This document shows positions 1-8,950 of a stretch of DNA of 64,000 nucleotides, one piece after another. Origin of the DNA: an uncultured Eubacteriales bacterium (lineage in GTDB: Bacteria > Bacillota > Clostridia > Oscillospirales > Acutalibacteraceae). A program made the translations under genes and the position numbers. The stretch covers positions 27,098 to 91,097 of the forward strand of contig CAKSHH010000009.1 of NCBI GenBank assembly GCA_934456435.1, in the 5' to 3' direction. The notes under the pieces were generated by a model. That model was not told the origin of the DNA. It did no database searches and saw only the letters and a program-made list of their open reading frames with translations. Numbering within the stretch: position 1 is the stretch's first letter; the number at the start of each line of letters is the position of its first letter.

Positions 1-34
1 TAAGAAATCCCCGTTATAATGTGCGTTTTGTATG

Positions 35-63
35 TTGAAAATTGCTTATAAAAAGGATATAAT
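35..63 (+). promoter_or_regulatory. Probable vegetative promoter of pckG
   Basis: TTGAAA at 35-40 and TATAAT at 58-63 are separated by 17 bases, a good match to a housekeeping sigma-factor promoter. A Shine-Dalgarno-like AAAGGA lies about ten bases before the ATG at 106. Confidence 0.75.
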
Positions 64-105
64 ATAAACGTAAAAAATTGATTTTTACGAAAGGAATGAA
101 TATCT

Positions 106-1893
106 ATGGAATTAACGACTAACAAGTCCGTACTTGACTGGATCAATGGTAAAGTTGACCTTGTTAAGCCTGACAAAATCGTATGGATCGACGGCTCTGA
201 GGAGCAGCTCGACGCCCTCCGTAAGGAAGCTGTTGAAAGCGGTGAGATGATTAAGCTCAACGAGGAAAAGCTCCCCGGCTGCTATCTTCACAGAACAAAG
301 CCGAACGACGTTGCCCGTGTTGAGGACAGAACTTTCATCTGCTCAAAGAAGCAGGAGAATGCAGGCCCGACCAACAACTGGTGCGATCCCGACGAGATGT
401 ATCAGAGACTTTATGATATCGCAAGAGATTCTTACAAGGGCAGAACGATGTATGTTATCCCGTTCTCAATGGGTCCGATTGGCTCTCCTCTTGCAAAGAT
501 CGGTATTGAGCTCACAGACTCAATCTATGTTGTTCTCAACATGGCTATCATGACACGTGTCGGCAAGAAGGTTCTTGACGTGCTCGGTGACAGCAACGAT
601 TGGGTTCGTGGCTTCCATGCAAAATGTGATGTTGATCCCGAAAAGAGATATATCTGCCAGTTCCCTGAGGACAACGCTATTATCTCCGTAAACTCTGCTT
701 ACGGCGGAAACGTTCTTCTCGGTAAAAAGTGCTTCGCTTTGAGAATTGCATCTTACCAGGGCTGGAAAGAGGGCTGGATGGCTGAGCACATGCTTATCCT
801 CGGTCTCCAAAATCCTAAGGGCGAAGTTAAGTATGTTGCGGCTGCATTCCCGTCAGCCTGCGGCAAGACGAACCTCGCTATGCTTATTCCCCCGAAGTAT
901 CTTCAGGAGAAGGGCTACAAGATTTGGACAGTCGGCGACGATATCTCCTGGATGAGAATCGGTGCAGACGGCAGACTTTACGCTATCAACCCCGAAAACG
1001 GCTTCTTCGGCGTTGCTCCGGGAACAAATGCGAAGTCAAACTTCAATGCTCTTGAGTCCACAAAGAAGAACACAATCTTCACAAATGTTTGTCACAACCT
1101 TGAGGACAATACAGTTTGGTGGGAGGGTCTCAACAAGGATCTCCCGACAAACGCTATCGACTGGAGAGGCAACAAGTGGGATGCTTCAAAGTTCAATAAG
1201 GCTGACAAGAGCACCTATGCTGCTCACCCGAACTCAAGATTTACTGCTCCGGCTATCAACTGCCCGTGCATTTCTCCTGAGTTTGACAAGGGCGAGGGCG
1301 TGCCGATTTCAGCAATCATCTTCGGCGGACGCCGCGCAAAGTGCGCTCCGTTGGTTTACCAGTCAAAGAGCTGGGAGAACGGTGTATTCATCGGTTCTGC
1401 AATGGCTTCCGAGACAACTGCCGCAGCCGCAGGTGCAGTAGGTGTTGTTCGCCGTGACCCGATGGCTATGCTTCCGTTCTGCGGATATCACATGGCTGAC
1501 TACTTCCAGCATTGGCTCGACATGGGCAAGAAGCTCGGCGACAAGGCTCCCAAGATCTTCAATGTAAACTGGTTCCGTACCGACGATGAGGGCAACTTCA
1601 TTTGGCCTGGATTCGGCGACAATATGCGTGTTCTTAACTGGATCGTTGACCGCTGCGAGGGCAAGGCTGACGCAACAGAGACAGCTATCGGTTATGTTCC
1701 GAAGCCGGAGGATATCGACCTCACAGACCTTGATATGGATATTGAGACTCTCAAGTCGATCCTTGATGTTGATAAGGACACATGGACAAAGGAAGCTGCC
1801 GAGATCGAGGAGCACTACAAGAAGTTTGGCGACAAGCTTCCGCAGGAGCTCAGAGATCAGCTTGAAACACTCAAGGCAAACCTTAACAAATAA
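106..1893 (+). CDS. pckG: Phosphoenolpyruvate carboxykinase (GTP)
   Basis: Cytosolic enzyme that interconverts oxaloacetate plus GTP and phosphoenolpyruvate plus CO2 plus GDP. In rumen and gut anaerobes it often runs in the carboxylating direction toward oxaloacetate and succinate; that direction is inferred here. The 595-residue length and the motifs fit the GTP family, not the shorter ATP family. Visible motifs include the P-loop FPSACGKTN with the reactive cysteine at residue 252, and the family blocks FSMGPIGSPL and WPGFGDNMRVLNWI. Codon use is strongly biased to a few codons, as in highly expressed genes. It is a single-gene unit with its own promoter and terminator. Confidence is high. 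Confidence 0.97.
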   Translation: MELTTNKSVLDWINGKVDLVKPDKIVWIDGSEEQLDALRKEAVESGEMIKLNEEKLPGCYLHRTKPNDVARVEDRTFICSKKQENAGPTNNWCDPDEMYQRLYDIARDSYKGRTMYVIPFSMGPIGSPLAKIGIELTDSIYVVLNMAIMTRVGKKVLDVLGDSNDWVRGFHAKCDVDPEKRYICQFPEDNAIISVNSAYGGNVLLGKKCFALRIASYQGWKEGWMAEHMLILGLQNPKGEVKYVAAAFPSACGKTNLAMLIPPKYLQEKGYKIWTVGDDISWMRIGADGRLYAINPENGFFGVAPGTNAKSNFNALESTKKNTIFTNVCHNLEDNTVWWEGLNKDLPTNAIDWRGNKWDASKFNKADKSTYAAHPNSRFTAPAINCPCISPEFDKGEGVPISAIIFGGRRAKCAPLVYQSKSWENGVFIGSAMASETTAAAAGAVGVVRRDPMAMLPFCGYHMADYFQHWLDMGKKLGDKAPKIFNVNWFRTDDEGNFIWPGFGDNMRVLNWIVDRCEGKADATETAIGYVPKPEDIDLTDLDMDIETLKSILDVDKDTWTKEAAEIEEHYKKFGDKLPQELRDQLETLKANLNK

Positions 1894-1951
1894 ATCCTTG
1901 CGTTTTAGCAGGTCTGTCGGTTTCAGCACTGATTGAAAACTGAAAATGTTT

Positions 1952-1999
1952 AAAGGCTATATTCACAATTCATTGCTTGTTGTGATTATAGCCTTTTTT
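1952..1999 (+). terminator. Rho-independent terminator of pckG
   Basis: An inverted repeat (AAAGGCTATA-TTCACAA and its complement) is followed by a run of T, about 60 bases after the pckG stop. Confidence 0.85.
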
Positions 2000-2063
2000 A
2001 TACGTTATTTTATTTTTTGCGACTTCGTGTGAATTGCTGAAACTTTTTTTCTTGAATCCAATG

Positions 2064-2154
2064 TTTCCTCGGCACGATGTGGGCATCGTGCCCTACGACA
2101 AGCATTGCCAAAACCTAAACCGTAGGGTGTGATGCCCACATCACACCGAGGAAA
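2064..2154. repeat. Palindromic repeat, family A copy 1
   Basis: Two 34-base arms (2064-2097 and 2121-2154) are complementary apart from a few transition differences. Each arm is itself an imperfect palindrome built on GGCACGATG...CATCGTGCC or GGTGTGATG...CATCACACC, so the element could form a cruciform. A related element lies at 22951-23019. No coding capacity was seen. Confidence 0.75.
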
Positions 2155-2298
2155 ATTTAACCTTAAAAGAAAAAGCCCTTAAGCTAATGAGATTGCTCAT
2201 CAGAGGGCGGCTGGACAGGTTATCATACGAAGTGCAACTGGAAAAGTCAAGAAAAGTGCAGTCGGTAAATACCCTAAATAATGAAAAAATAAGATAAC

Positions 2299-2349
2299 CG
2301 AATCTGTTTTCAGGAGTGGAGCGTAGCGGAACGGAGGAAAACAGATTCG
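2299..2349. repeat. Long hairpin inside the IS, downstream of orfB
   Basis: A perfect 13-base stem, CGAATCTGTTTTC at 2299-2311 and its complement at 2337-2349, encloses a 25-base loop just after the transposase stop. There is no T-run, so it is not a classical terminator. It could stabilise the mRNA end or block read-through. Confidence 0.7.
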
Positions 2350-2356
2350 CGCCGCC

Positions 2357-3196
2357 TCATGCGACAGTCAAATTTTTATGTGCCGCCGCCCACTCCCTGT
2401 ACTTTACCGGCGATAATCCGTACGAATTTGTTGTATATACTCGAATCCGATTGTAGTATATAAACACATATCTGAAAATAATCGTCTTTACTTCTTCTCT
2501 TGTGTGCTTGTATGCCGCAATTCGGTATATCTTCTCTTTTTTTAGTGTCGCAAAGAAGCTTTCCATTCTTGCGTTGTCAAAATAATGCCCTGCTCCGCTC
2601 AGACTCTGTATCATTCCGCTGTCGGCAAGCGCTTTCCTGAATGCTTCACTTGTGTACTGACTTCCTCTGTCACTGTGAAATATCGTGCCGCTCAGTTTGC
2701 TGCCGTATTTTTCTTTCAGCTGCTTTACCGTCGCAATACACAATTCTTTTTTCATGTTTTCTCCAATCTCAAGCGCAAGTATTTCTCCGTTAAAGCAGTC
2801 AAGCACTGCTGAAGTATACAGCTTCCCGTCGCTGCACTGTATTTCGGTTATATCCGAAAGAACCTTTTTCAGCGGATATTCCGCTTTGAAATCTCTTTTT
2901 ATCAAGTTCTCTCTTTCTTGTATTTCGGTTGTCGCTTTGGTTATTCCATGCGGTATACGACGCTTCTGGATCAATCCCATTTCTTTCATTGTACGCCGAA
3001 CAGTGCTTTTGCTTGTTTCTATACCGACTTCATTTAACGCTATTCTCATTCGTTCTACGCCGTAATTATCGTTGTCGGGATGCTTGTCTATGATTTTTTG
3101 TATTTCAACCGAAAGAAGCTGACGTGAGGATGGCTTCCCTCTGTTTTTCAGCCACCTGTAATATCCCGACTCACTGACTTTTAATTCCTTGCACAT
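2357..3196 (-). CDS. IS3-family transposase OrfB (DDE integrase)
   Basis: Catalytic half of the transposase. It has an HTH_21-like N-terminal part and an rve integrase core. The DDE triad is visible as Asp in SDITEI, Asp in HSDRGSQYTS and Glu in NARMESFFATLKKE. The first ATG is at 3196, but the frame stays open upstream through ...HLFIIRHKCKYTVKG and joins orfA at a slippery site (3277-3283). The functional product is therefore probably an OrfAB fusion covering 3534-2357. It is full length for the family and shows no disruption. Confidence 0.93.
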   Translation of the reverse strand: MCKELKVSESGYYRWLKNRGKPSSRQLLSVEIQKIIDKHPDNDNYGVERMRIALNEVGIETSKSTVRRTMKEMGLIQKRRIPHGITKATTEIQERENLIKRDFKAEYPLKKVLSDITEIQCSDGKLYTSAVLDCFNGEILALEIGENMKKELCIATVKQLKEKYGSKLSGTIFHSDRGSQYTSEAFRKALADSGMIQSLSGAGHYFDNARMESFFATLKKEKIYRIAAYKHTREEVKTIIFRYVFIYYNRIRVYTTNSYGLSPVKYREWAAAHKNLTVA

Positions 3197-3255
3197 TCCT
3201 TTGACGGTATATTTGCACTTGTGCCTTATGATAAACAGATGCCGTTCGCTTGCTT

Positions 3256-3534
3256 TTACTTCTTCCGGTCTTTTGCGAAAAAACCGAGTGCATCTTTCAA
3301 AATCTCATTCGCTTGTCGCAGTTCCGCGTTTTCTTTTTCCAGCTCCCGGTTACGAACCCTCAGCTCGGTCTCATTTAATTCCGTTCCGTTAATTTTCGGC
3401 TTGTGCTTACTGTGGTTTCTCCAATCTGCAAGCGTGTAATATGGTATTCCTAACTGTGCCGCTGCTTTTTTATTTCCGATCTCATCCGATAATCGGATTG
3501 CCTCTCGCTTAAATTCTTCGCTGTACTTTGTCAT
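3256..3534 (-). CDS. IS3-family transposase OrfA (HTH protein)
   Basis: A 92-residue protein with the IS3 OrfA layout: an N-terminal helix-turn-helix (EFKREAIRLSDEIGNKKAAAQLGI...) that binds the IS ends, then a leucine-zipper coiled coil (ELRVRNRELEKENAELRQAN) for multimerisation. It ends DALGFFAKDRKK at a stop just downstream of the T-TTT-TTC slippery heptamer. In this family OrfA regulates transposition and supplies the N-terminus of OrfAB. Confidence 0.93.
   Translation of the reverse strand: MTKYSEEFKREAIRLSDEIGNKKAAAQLGIPYYTLADWRNHSKHKPKINGTELNETELRVRNRELEKENAELRQANEILKDALGFFAKDRKK
3277..3283 (-). promoter_or_regulatory. Programmed -1 frameshift site (T TTT TTC)
   Basis: Read on the minus strand in the orfA frame, the codons are GGT TTT TTC, giving an in-phase X-XXY-YYZ heptamer. 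Slipping back one base places translation in the open frame that continues without a stop into orfB. IS3 elements are known to make their transposase this way. Confidence 0.8.
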
Positions 3535-3600
3535 TTTTCAAACACCTTTCTTTTCTTTTTATCAGCCTTTTGGGTGTTTGTCGACTCTACTTTTATTGTA

Positions 3601-3786
3601 CTACTCCATAAAATATTTAAACCTGTGCACATAAGCTATGCCGTCATCAAATTTTTTCAAAAAAGTTGCGGTAGCTTTAACGTTGCCAAAGCCTACAAGA
3701 CCTATTGATTCAAAGCCAAATGGGTCACATCTATTTACAACGCAGATGTGTAGATAAAAGATAAATGTATACTCACTTGACTTAAT
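3601..3786 (-). other. Unassigned open frame beside the IS, possible gene remnant
   Basis: A stretch open for 61 codons on the minus strand reads through LHICVVNRCDPFGFESIG and GLVGFGNVKATATFLKKF and stops with TAG exactly at the IS boundary. The composition looks protein-like, but there is no convincing start or ribosome site and I do not recognise the family. It may be the tail of a gene cut by the IS. The rest of 3603-3958 shows nothing else clear. Confidence 0.25.
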
Positions 3787-3958
3787 TTATCCAAAATGTT
3801 ATACTACATTGTGCAATTAAACGTTATATTCTGGACACTAAAGAACAAGATTTATATTATACATGTAAAACACCAAAATTATTTTATCTTAAAAATCGGT
3901 TTTGGTGGCTTGTATCTAAAAGATTAAAAAGTATATTTCTTAAATAGGAGAGATTACA

Positions 3959-4777
3959 GTGAACGATATTCAAAAATGTGAGCTTGAAATACTTATTGCA
4001 GTAGATAAGGTTTGCAAAGAAAACAAAATAGAATATATGCTTAGCGGCGGAACTCTCATAGGCGCAATACGACACAAAGGATTTATTCCGTGGGATGATG
4101 ATATTGACATAATGATGACCATAGATAACTATAAAAAATTTTTGAAAATTGGTCAAAAAGCTCTCGGCAATAAATTTTTTATTCAAACAACATATACCGA
4201 CTATTGGTACAGAACTCATGCCAAAGTCAGAATGAACGGAACAACTGCAATCGAAAAGGAGTTTTTAAATTGTAAAATGCACCAAGGCATTTGGATAGAT
4301 ATTTTCCCGATTATAGGGGCAAAAAATGATCCAAAATGGCTTAAACGCATGAACACCGCAACAAAATTCAGAAATGCAATCGTCAGCGACGAATATGTTA
4401 CGGGAGAGCTTAGAAATAAAGATTATGAAATTAATCCCAAAACCAAGCTGATTATGAGCCTACCGCGTAAAATCAGATTGGCGATTGCCAAAATTATTGA
4501 TAGTATAACAATGCAAAAATACGGTAAGTACGACTTGGCAGCTTATCTATGGGGGTACGGCACTATTATGCCGAAATTCAGCAATGATCAATTCGATGGC
4601 ACCGTTCTTGTTGATTTTGAAGGTCTTAAGTTCCCCGCTCCGGCTAAATGGGACCAATACTTAAGACTGGAATACGGCGATTACATGACCCCTCCTCCCG
4701 AAGATAAGCGAAATTCAGGTCATACTCTTTTATATATTGATACAAATAAGAATTACACAGAATACACAAAAAAATAA
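3959..4777 (+). CDS. LicD-family phosphotransferase
   Basis: LicD-type proteins (nucleotidyltransferase fold) transfer phosphocholine or a related phospho-group to cell-surface glycans such as teichoic acids. The diagnostic block MLSGGTLIGAIRHKGFIPWD followed by DDIDIMM is complete near residues 27-54, with the metal-binding Asp residues. The length of 272 aa is normal. The start is a GTG preceded by GGAGAG. The gene stands alone between the IS and the CotH gene and is relatively A/T-rich, which together with the IS suggests a variable surface-glycan locus. The substrate cannot be predicted. Confidence 0.9.
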   Translation: MNDIQKCELEILIAVDKVCKENKIEYMLSGGTLIGAIRHKGFIPWDDDIDIMMTIDNYKKFLKIGQKALGNKFFIQTTYTDYWYRTHAKVRMNGTTAIEKEFLNCKMHQGIWIDIFPIIGAKNDPKWLKRMNTATKFRNAIVSDEYVTGELRNKDYEINPKTKLIMSLPRKIRLAIAKIIDSITMQKYGKYDLAAYLWGYGTIMPKFSNDQFDGTVLVDFEGLKFPAPAKWDQYLRLEYGDYMTPPPEDKRNSGHTLLYIDTNKNYTEYTKK

Positions 4778-4789
4778 ATTAAATTGTTG

Positions 4790-4836
4790 CTGTTGTCGCA
4801 CTTCAAATTTAAAATCTGAAGTGCGGCAATATTTTT
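4790..4836 (+). terminator. Rho-independent terminator of licD-like gene
   Basis: The stem CGCACTTCA/TGAAGTGCG around an A/T-rich loop is extended by TTG/CAA pairs and ends in a T-run. The remainder of 4837-5050 has no gene; an A/T-rich promoter region and the GGAGGG site of the next gene lie there. Confidence 0.85.
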
Positions 4837-5050
4837 TAAACTCTTGACTTTCCACTTGTTACAGATTTTTCTGAGATGAAAAACGGTGCTCGAACTTCCT
4901 TGACAAGGTGAGATTATATGATTTTCGCAAACTTAACTCCTCAAAAAAACATGTTTTGTCTCTTTTGAAAAATTGTATCAAAGCAAGCGGATTTGTTTGA
5001 CTTAACAGATTTTATTTGATAAAATAAAATAGACTATAAGGAGGGCGAAT

Positions 5051-8000
5051 ATGAGAAAAGTAATTTCAGTTTTGATGTCCCTTGTTTTTATAATGAGCTG
5101 TGTGCCCATGACAACGTTTGCCACGGAAATAAAAGATGCAGATGCGGTGACGGGAAATAATAAATCAAAAGTTTATACGGCGAATACAGACGATGTGTTC
5201 TTTGCTGAGGGCTATGCCAAGGTCGGTAAGCCGCTTAATGTTATGCTTAAAAGCGGTGGAACCGATTTTTATTGCAAATGGTATGTCGACGGTGAGCAGA
5301 TAAGCAATCCGGGTCAATCCTATATTCCCGTGGAATCCGATTTAGAGTCGATGGTGACCGCCGAGGCTTACGGAGCGGACGGAAACCTGATCGGCACGGT
5401 AAACATGCTCGTCAGCAAGCTTCCGGTAATGTACATTGAAATTGACGGAAGAGAGGAGCTTGTCCAAAAGGAAACCAGACTGCGCGCGTCGATGAAGCTT
5501 CAGGGCAATGACGAGTTCAGCGACAGCTCCGTTCTTTATGACGGTGAGATGGAGATCAAGGGCAGGGGAAATTCCACCTGGCTCACAAACAAAAAGCCAT
5601 ATAAAATCAAGCTGGACAGCAAGAGCGATTTGCTCGGAATGGGCAAAAACAAGCATTGGGTGCTTTTGTCCAACCCTTATGACAAGTCGCTTTCGAGAAA
5701 CAAGCTTATATATGACCTTGCCGCCGATATGGGGCTTGCTGCGATGAGCTCGCAATGGATCGACGTTGTGATGAACGGAAAGGTCGTCGGCAATTACCTG
5801 CTCTGTGAGCACATCAGAATCGGTGAAACCAGAGTGAATATAACGAACTGGGACGATATTGCCGAGGACGCGGCAAAGGCGATTTACAAGGCCAATAAGA
5901 AAACTATGTCCAAAGATGAGCGCGATGAGCTGATCGATATTATGACGGATAATATGGACTGGGTGGCGGACGGAACGATCACCTACAAGGGAAAAATGTA
6001 TACGGTTGCGGATTACTATGACGTTCCGAACGCCAATGGCGGATATATTCTTGAGACGGTAAGTTACGACGGAAAATATTTCACTTCGCAAAAGGGTACA
6101 GCCGTTTCCGTGAGCAAGCCGGAGGGAATCGGAAAGGAAATGCTTTCAGGCATTAAGAATTACTATTCCGCTTACGAAAATGCGATTTATTCCGAGGATT
6201 TTTGCTCGCAGTATGACGGTCAAAAGGTCAGATACAACGATCTTGCCGACATTGAGTCTCTTGCAAAAGAGGTTTTGCTTAACGAAATTTTCCAGAACCA
6301 GGACTTTACAAGTTACAGTACATATATGTACAAGGATATTGACGGTAAGCTGATTGCCGGACCGGTATGGGATCTTGATATGAGCAGCGACAACTCGTCG
6401 TACTCATATTCCCACAATAAATGGGTTATTTTCGGAAGAAAATACGTAAAATATTTGGCTAAGGACCCGGTATTTTTAAATGAGGTGTATAAGGCTTATC
6501 GTCAATACCGCTACACGGCGATAGCGGATATGCTGAAGCCGGGCGGAGATTTTGACACAGCGTTCAAAAAGATTTATGAGTCGGGAACGAATGACATGAT
6601 GCTGTGGAACAGCGGCTCCGACTTTGAGAAAGAAATAGAAAATTTCCGACTTTGGCTCAGCCGCAGACTGGACTGGATCGACAGCAAAATGACGAGCTTT
6701 GAAGCGTTCTATGCCTCGGTAAACGGAACGCAGATAAACAATTCGGGTGCATTGACGCTTTCACTTGACGGCTCGGAGCTTAAAATTCTGTCCGACAGCA
6801 CGGATGTGGAGGAATTTGAGGTTTATATAAACGGAATCAAGGTAAACGAGTTCCCGTTCAGCGAGGAGAAAACTGTTTCAATCGGCACAGTTGAGGAGAA
6901 CAGCGTTGTTTCGGTTGCAAGCTACGGCGCGGACGGCGAATACATAGGAACCTCATACGTTACGAATTACAAAGAACCGTCCTATCTTAAAATCACCGCG
7001 AAGCCCGAAAAGCTGACATATTCGGCAGGCGAGGACATAGACCTCGGCGGGCTGGAGCTCAAGGCTGTTTATTCCGACGGCACCGAGGTAAGTGTTGAAC
7101 CTGAAGCGGCAATTTCATACGTAAGCGATTGTCTCGGCTCACAGAATCCTGTGTACGGCAAAATAACGGACGAAATCGGCTATACTTATGTTTCTCTCAG
7201 ATACCGCGGCGCAAGGGCTGACTATATGATTACACGCACTCAAAACGAGGACGCGGACAGAGTGAACGCGATGATAGCGGCTTTGCCGGAAGAAAATATC
7301 GCAGACAATCTGGACTTGATATTTGAAGCAAAGCAGGCTTATGACGCGCTGAGCGACTCGGCGAAGAAAAAAGTTACCGATTCGTCAAAGCTTGACAAAG
7401 CGATGAAAAAGGTCGATGAGCTTGCGGAAAACAGCGAGTCTCCGATAATCGGCTGTTACATTGATAAGCTCGGACGAATAAATCAGAGAAACAAAATTGT
7501 TGTCGTCGCAACAGGCACCCCGAATAAAATTCGAGTTTTTTGCGATGGCAGTTCCGCTACATTCACGGCAAGCAATTTAACGTCGTGTATAGGCAACAAA
7601 CAAATCGGCAATTACAGCCTGATAACAATTCCGTATATCGTTCACGGCGAAAAAATAACGCTGGGCGCATTTTACAAAAACACGCAAAAGGGTGAACTGT
7701 ATTCGTTTGACACGAAGCTTGCCGTTGAGAACAGAAGTCAGATGGTAACATCGCTGTCGTATCCGAAAACTCTCGCTTCCACTCAGAAAACGGCGGAGGT
7801 AAAGCTCGGATTAAACGAACGCGTCGAAAAGGTCAAGGTTACGGCGGACGGAAAAACCGTGACGGCCGAAGCCAAGAAAAACACGGCGGCAGTAATGATG
7901 AAATTCAGTACTGCAGGAGTTAAAAATTTGGAGATCAGCTACTATGCCGACCGCGAGTGGCACAGCTACAAATCAGTTTCGGTTTATGTCAGAGAGACAA

Positions 8001-8890
8001 AGGCGGTAGCAAAGCTTTGGGCTGTTGATTATCCGAGTGAAACGGCGGAGGACGAGGTTCAGATCTATGTTGCAACTTCGCTTGCCGTCGGTTCAGTTAA
8101 GCTTATCAGCGACGGAGATATAATGCTGAATGCAGTCGTCAAGGACAATGTAAAAATTTGGCAATGCACGGTCAAAACGGACACGGCTAAAGAATATCGG
8201 CTTTATGTTGATTCGCAGGACACGGGACGCACGGTTGCTATTGCGAAGCTGGATAAGCTTCTGATAGAGGACGGTACACTTGTAAAGTGCCGCGTTAAAG
8301 GCGGTGAAGTCTATATTCCTGCCGCGGTCAATGCCGTCAACAGTGATGCATTCAGCGGATTTAACGGCACTTTGTATTGCTACAAGGATTCTGCCGCTCA
8401 GAATTTTGCCGAGCAGAACGGCATTAAATATGTCAACTACGGCTGTGAAATTAACATAGACGATGAGCTTGTGATGACAGGCGGAGAAAAACGCACGGTT
8501 GAGCTTTTGGCGGCACAGATTCTTCCGCCCGATTTCAGCATTACCGTGACATCGGACAACGACTCTGTCGTATCCGTCGGAGATGACTCGTTTACGGCGG
8601 TGAATCCGGGATACGCAAGGGTTAGAATCACGAGCGCGGACGGACTTGTGAACCGCGAGGTCAGAATCTATGTCGGCGGCGGATACACAAAGGGTGACGT
8701 CAACGCGGACGGAAGCATAAACTCCTACGATGCGCTGATGATACTTAGAGGTACTGTCGGACTCACCGAGCTAAACAGCGGAGAGAGGTCGGCAGCGGAT
8801 ATCAACGGCGACGGCGCGATAAACTCTGTTGACGCCCTCATTGCACTCCAGATATCGGCACAGATTACCTCAATTTGGAATTACATATAA
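5051..8890 (+). CDS. Secreted CotH-domain protein with C-terminal dockerin
   Basis: A 1279-residue exported protein. In order: signal peptide (1-25, ending TTFATE); an Ig-like segment; a CotH kinase-like domain (about 100-560) with the landmarks EIKGRGNSTW, KKPYKIKLD, NKHWVLLSNPYDKS, GNYLLCEHIRIG and GPVWDLDMSSDNS; several beta-sandwich or Ig-like repeats; and a type I dockerin (about 1212-1275) with the two calcium loops DVNADGSINSYDAL and DINGDGAINSVDAL. CotH proteins are atypical protein kinases; dockerins bind cohesins on scaffoldins. The combination implies a kinase-like protein anchored in a cellulosome-like complex. RBS AAGGAGGG precedes the ATG. It is a single-gene unit. Confidence 0.93.
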   Translation: MRKVISVLMSLVFIMSCVPMTTFATEIKDADAVTGNNKSKVYTANTDDVFFAEGYAKVGKPLNVMLKSGGTDFYCKWYVDGEQISNPGQSYIPVESDLESMVTAEAYGADGNLIGTVNMLVSKLPVMYIEIDGREELVQKETRLRASMKLQGNDEFSDSSVLYDGEMEIKGRGNSTWLTNKKPYKIKLDSKSDLLGMGKNKHWVLLSNPYDKSLSRNKLIYDLAADMGLAAMSSQWIDVVMNGKVVGNYLLCEHIRIGETRVNITNWDDIAEDAAKAIYKANKKTMSKDERDELIDIMTDNMDWVADGTITYKGKMYTVADYYDVPNANGGYILETVSYDGKYFTSQKGTAVSVSKPEGIGKEMLSGIKNYYSAYENAIYSEDFCSQYDGQKVRYNDLADIESLAKEVLLNEIFQNQDFTSYSTYMYKDIDGKLIAGPVWDLDMSSDNSSYSYSHNKWVIFGRKYVKYLAKDPVFLNEVYKAYRQYRYTAIADMLKPGGDFDTAFKKIYESGTNDMMLWNSGSDFEKEIENFRLWLSRRLDWIDSKMTSFEAFYASVNGTQINNSGALTLSLDGSELKILSDSTDVEEFEVYINGIKVNEFPFSEEKTVSIGTVEENSVVSVASYGADGEYIGTSYVTNYKEPSYLKITAKPEKLTYSAGEDIDLGGLELKAVYSDGTEVSVEPEAAISYVSDCLGSQNPVYGKITDEIGYTYVSLRYRGARADYMITRTQNEDADRVNAMIAALPEENIADNLDLIFEAKQAYDALSDSAKKKVTDSSKLDKAMKKVDELAENSESPIIGCYIDKLGRINQRNKIVVVATGTPNKIRVFCDGSSATFTASNLTSCIGNKQIGNYSLITIPYIVHGEKITLGAFYKNTQKGELYSFDTKLAVENRSQMVTSLSYPKTLASTQKTAEVKLGLNERVEKVKVTADGKTVTAEAKKNTAAVMMKFSTAGVKNLEISYYADREWHSYKSVSVYVRETKAVAKLWAVDYPSETAEDEVQIYVATSLAVGSVKLISDGDIMLNAVVKDNVKIWQCTVKTDTAKEYRLYVDSQDTGRTVAIAKLDKLLIEDGTLVKCRVKGGEVYIPAAVNAVNSDAFSGFNGTLYCYKDSAAQNFAEQNGIKYVNYGCEINIDDELVMTGGEKRTVELLAAQILPPDFSITVTSDNDSVVSVGDDSFTAVNPGYARVRITSADGLVNREVRIYVGGGYTKGDVNADGSINSYDALMILRGTVGLTELNSGERSAADINGDGAINSVDALIALQISAQITSIWNYI

Positions 8891-8901
8891 CCTTTATGCA
8901 T

Positions 8902-8942
8902 AAAAAAGCTGTCTCACCTTGTCGGTGGGACAGCCTTTTTGC
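8902..8942. terminator. Bidirectional terminator between convergent genes
   Basis: AAAAAGCTGTCTCACC pairs with GGTGGGACAGCCTTTTT, so A/T tracts flank a strong stem that can serve both the CotH gene and the convergent V-ATPase operon. Confidence 0.85.
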
Positions 8943-8950
8943 TATTTAAT

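Larger units (their letters stand above)
2231..3602 (-). mobile_element. IS3-family insertion sequence (IS150-like)
   Basis: The element holds the two overlapping transposase frames typical of IS3 elements, orfA (HTH) and orfB (DDE integrase), both on the minus strand. The ends are approximate. Imperfect inverted ends AGTGCAA at 2231 and its counterpart TTGTACT at 3602 are followed inward by similar AAAGTC/GAGTCG blocks. No clear target duplication was found, so the exact boundaries may be off by a few bases. Both frames are intact and the copy may be active. Confidence 0.85.

Noticed and set aside
1363..1929. A 188-codon minus-strand frame within pckG
   Set aside because: Shadow of the highly biased codon pattern of pckG.
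2299..2349. Rho-independent terminator downstream of the transposase
   Set aside because: The stem is strong but no T-run follows on either strand, so it was listed as a hairpin only.
5342..6091. A 249-codon minus-strand frame inside the CotH-dockerin gene
   Set aside because: No ribosome site or recognisable domain; the plus-strand frame has clear family motifs.
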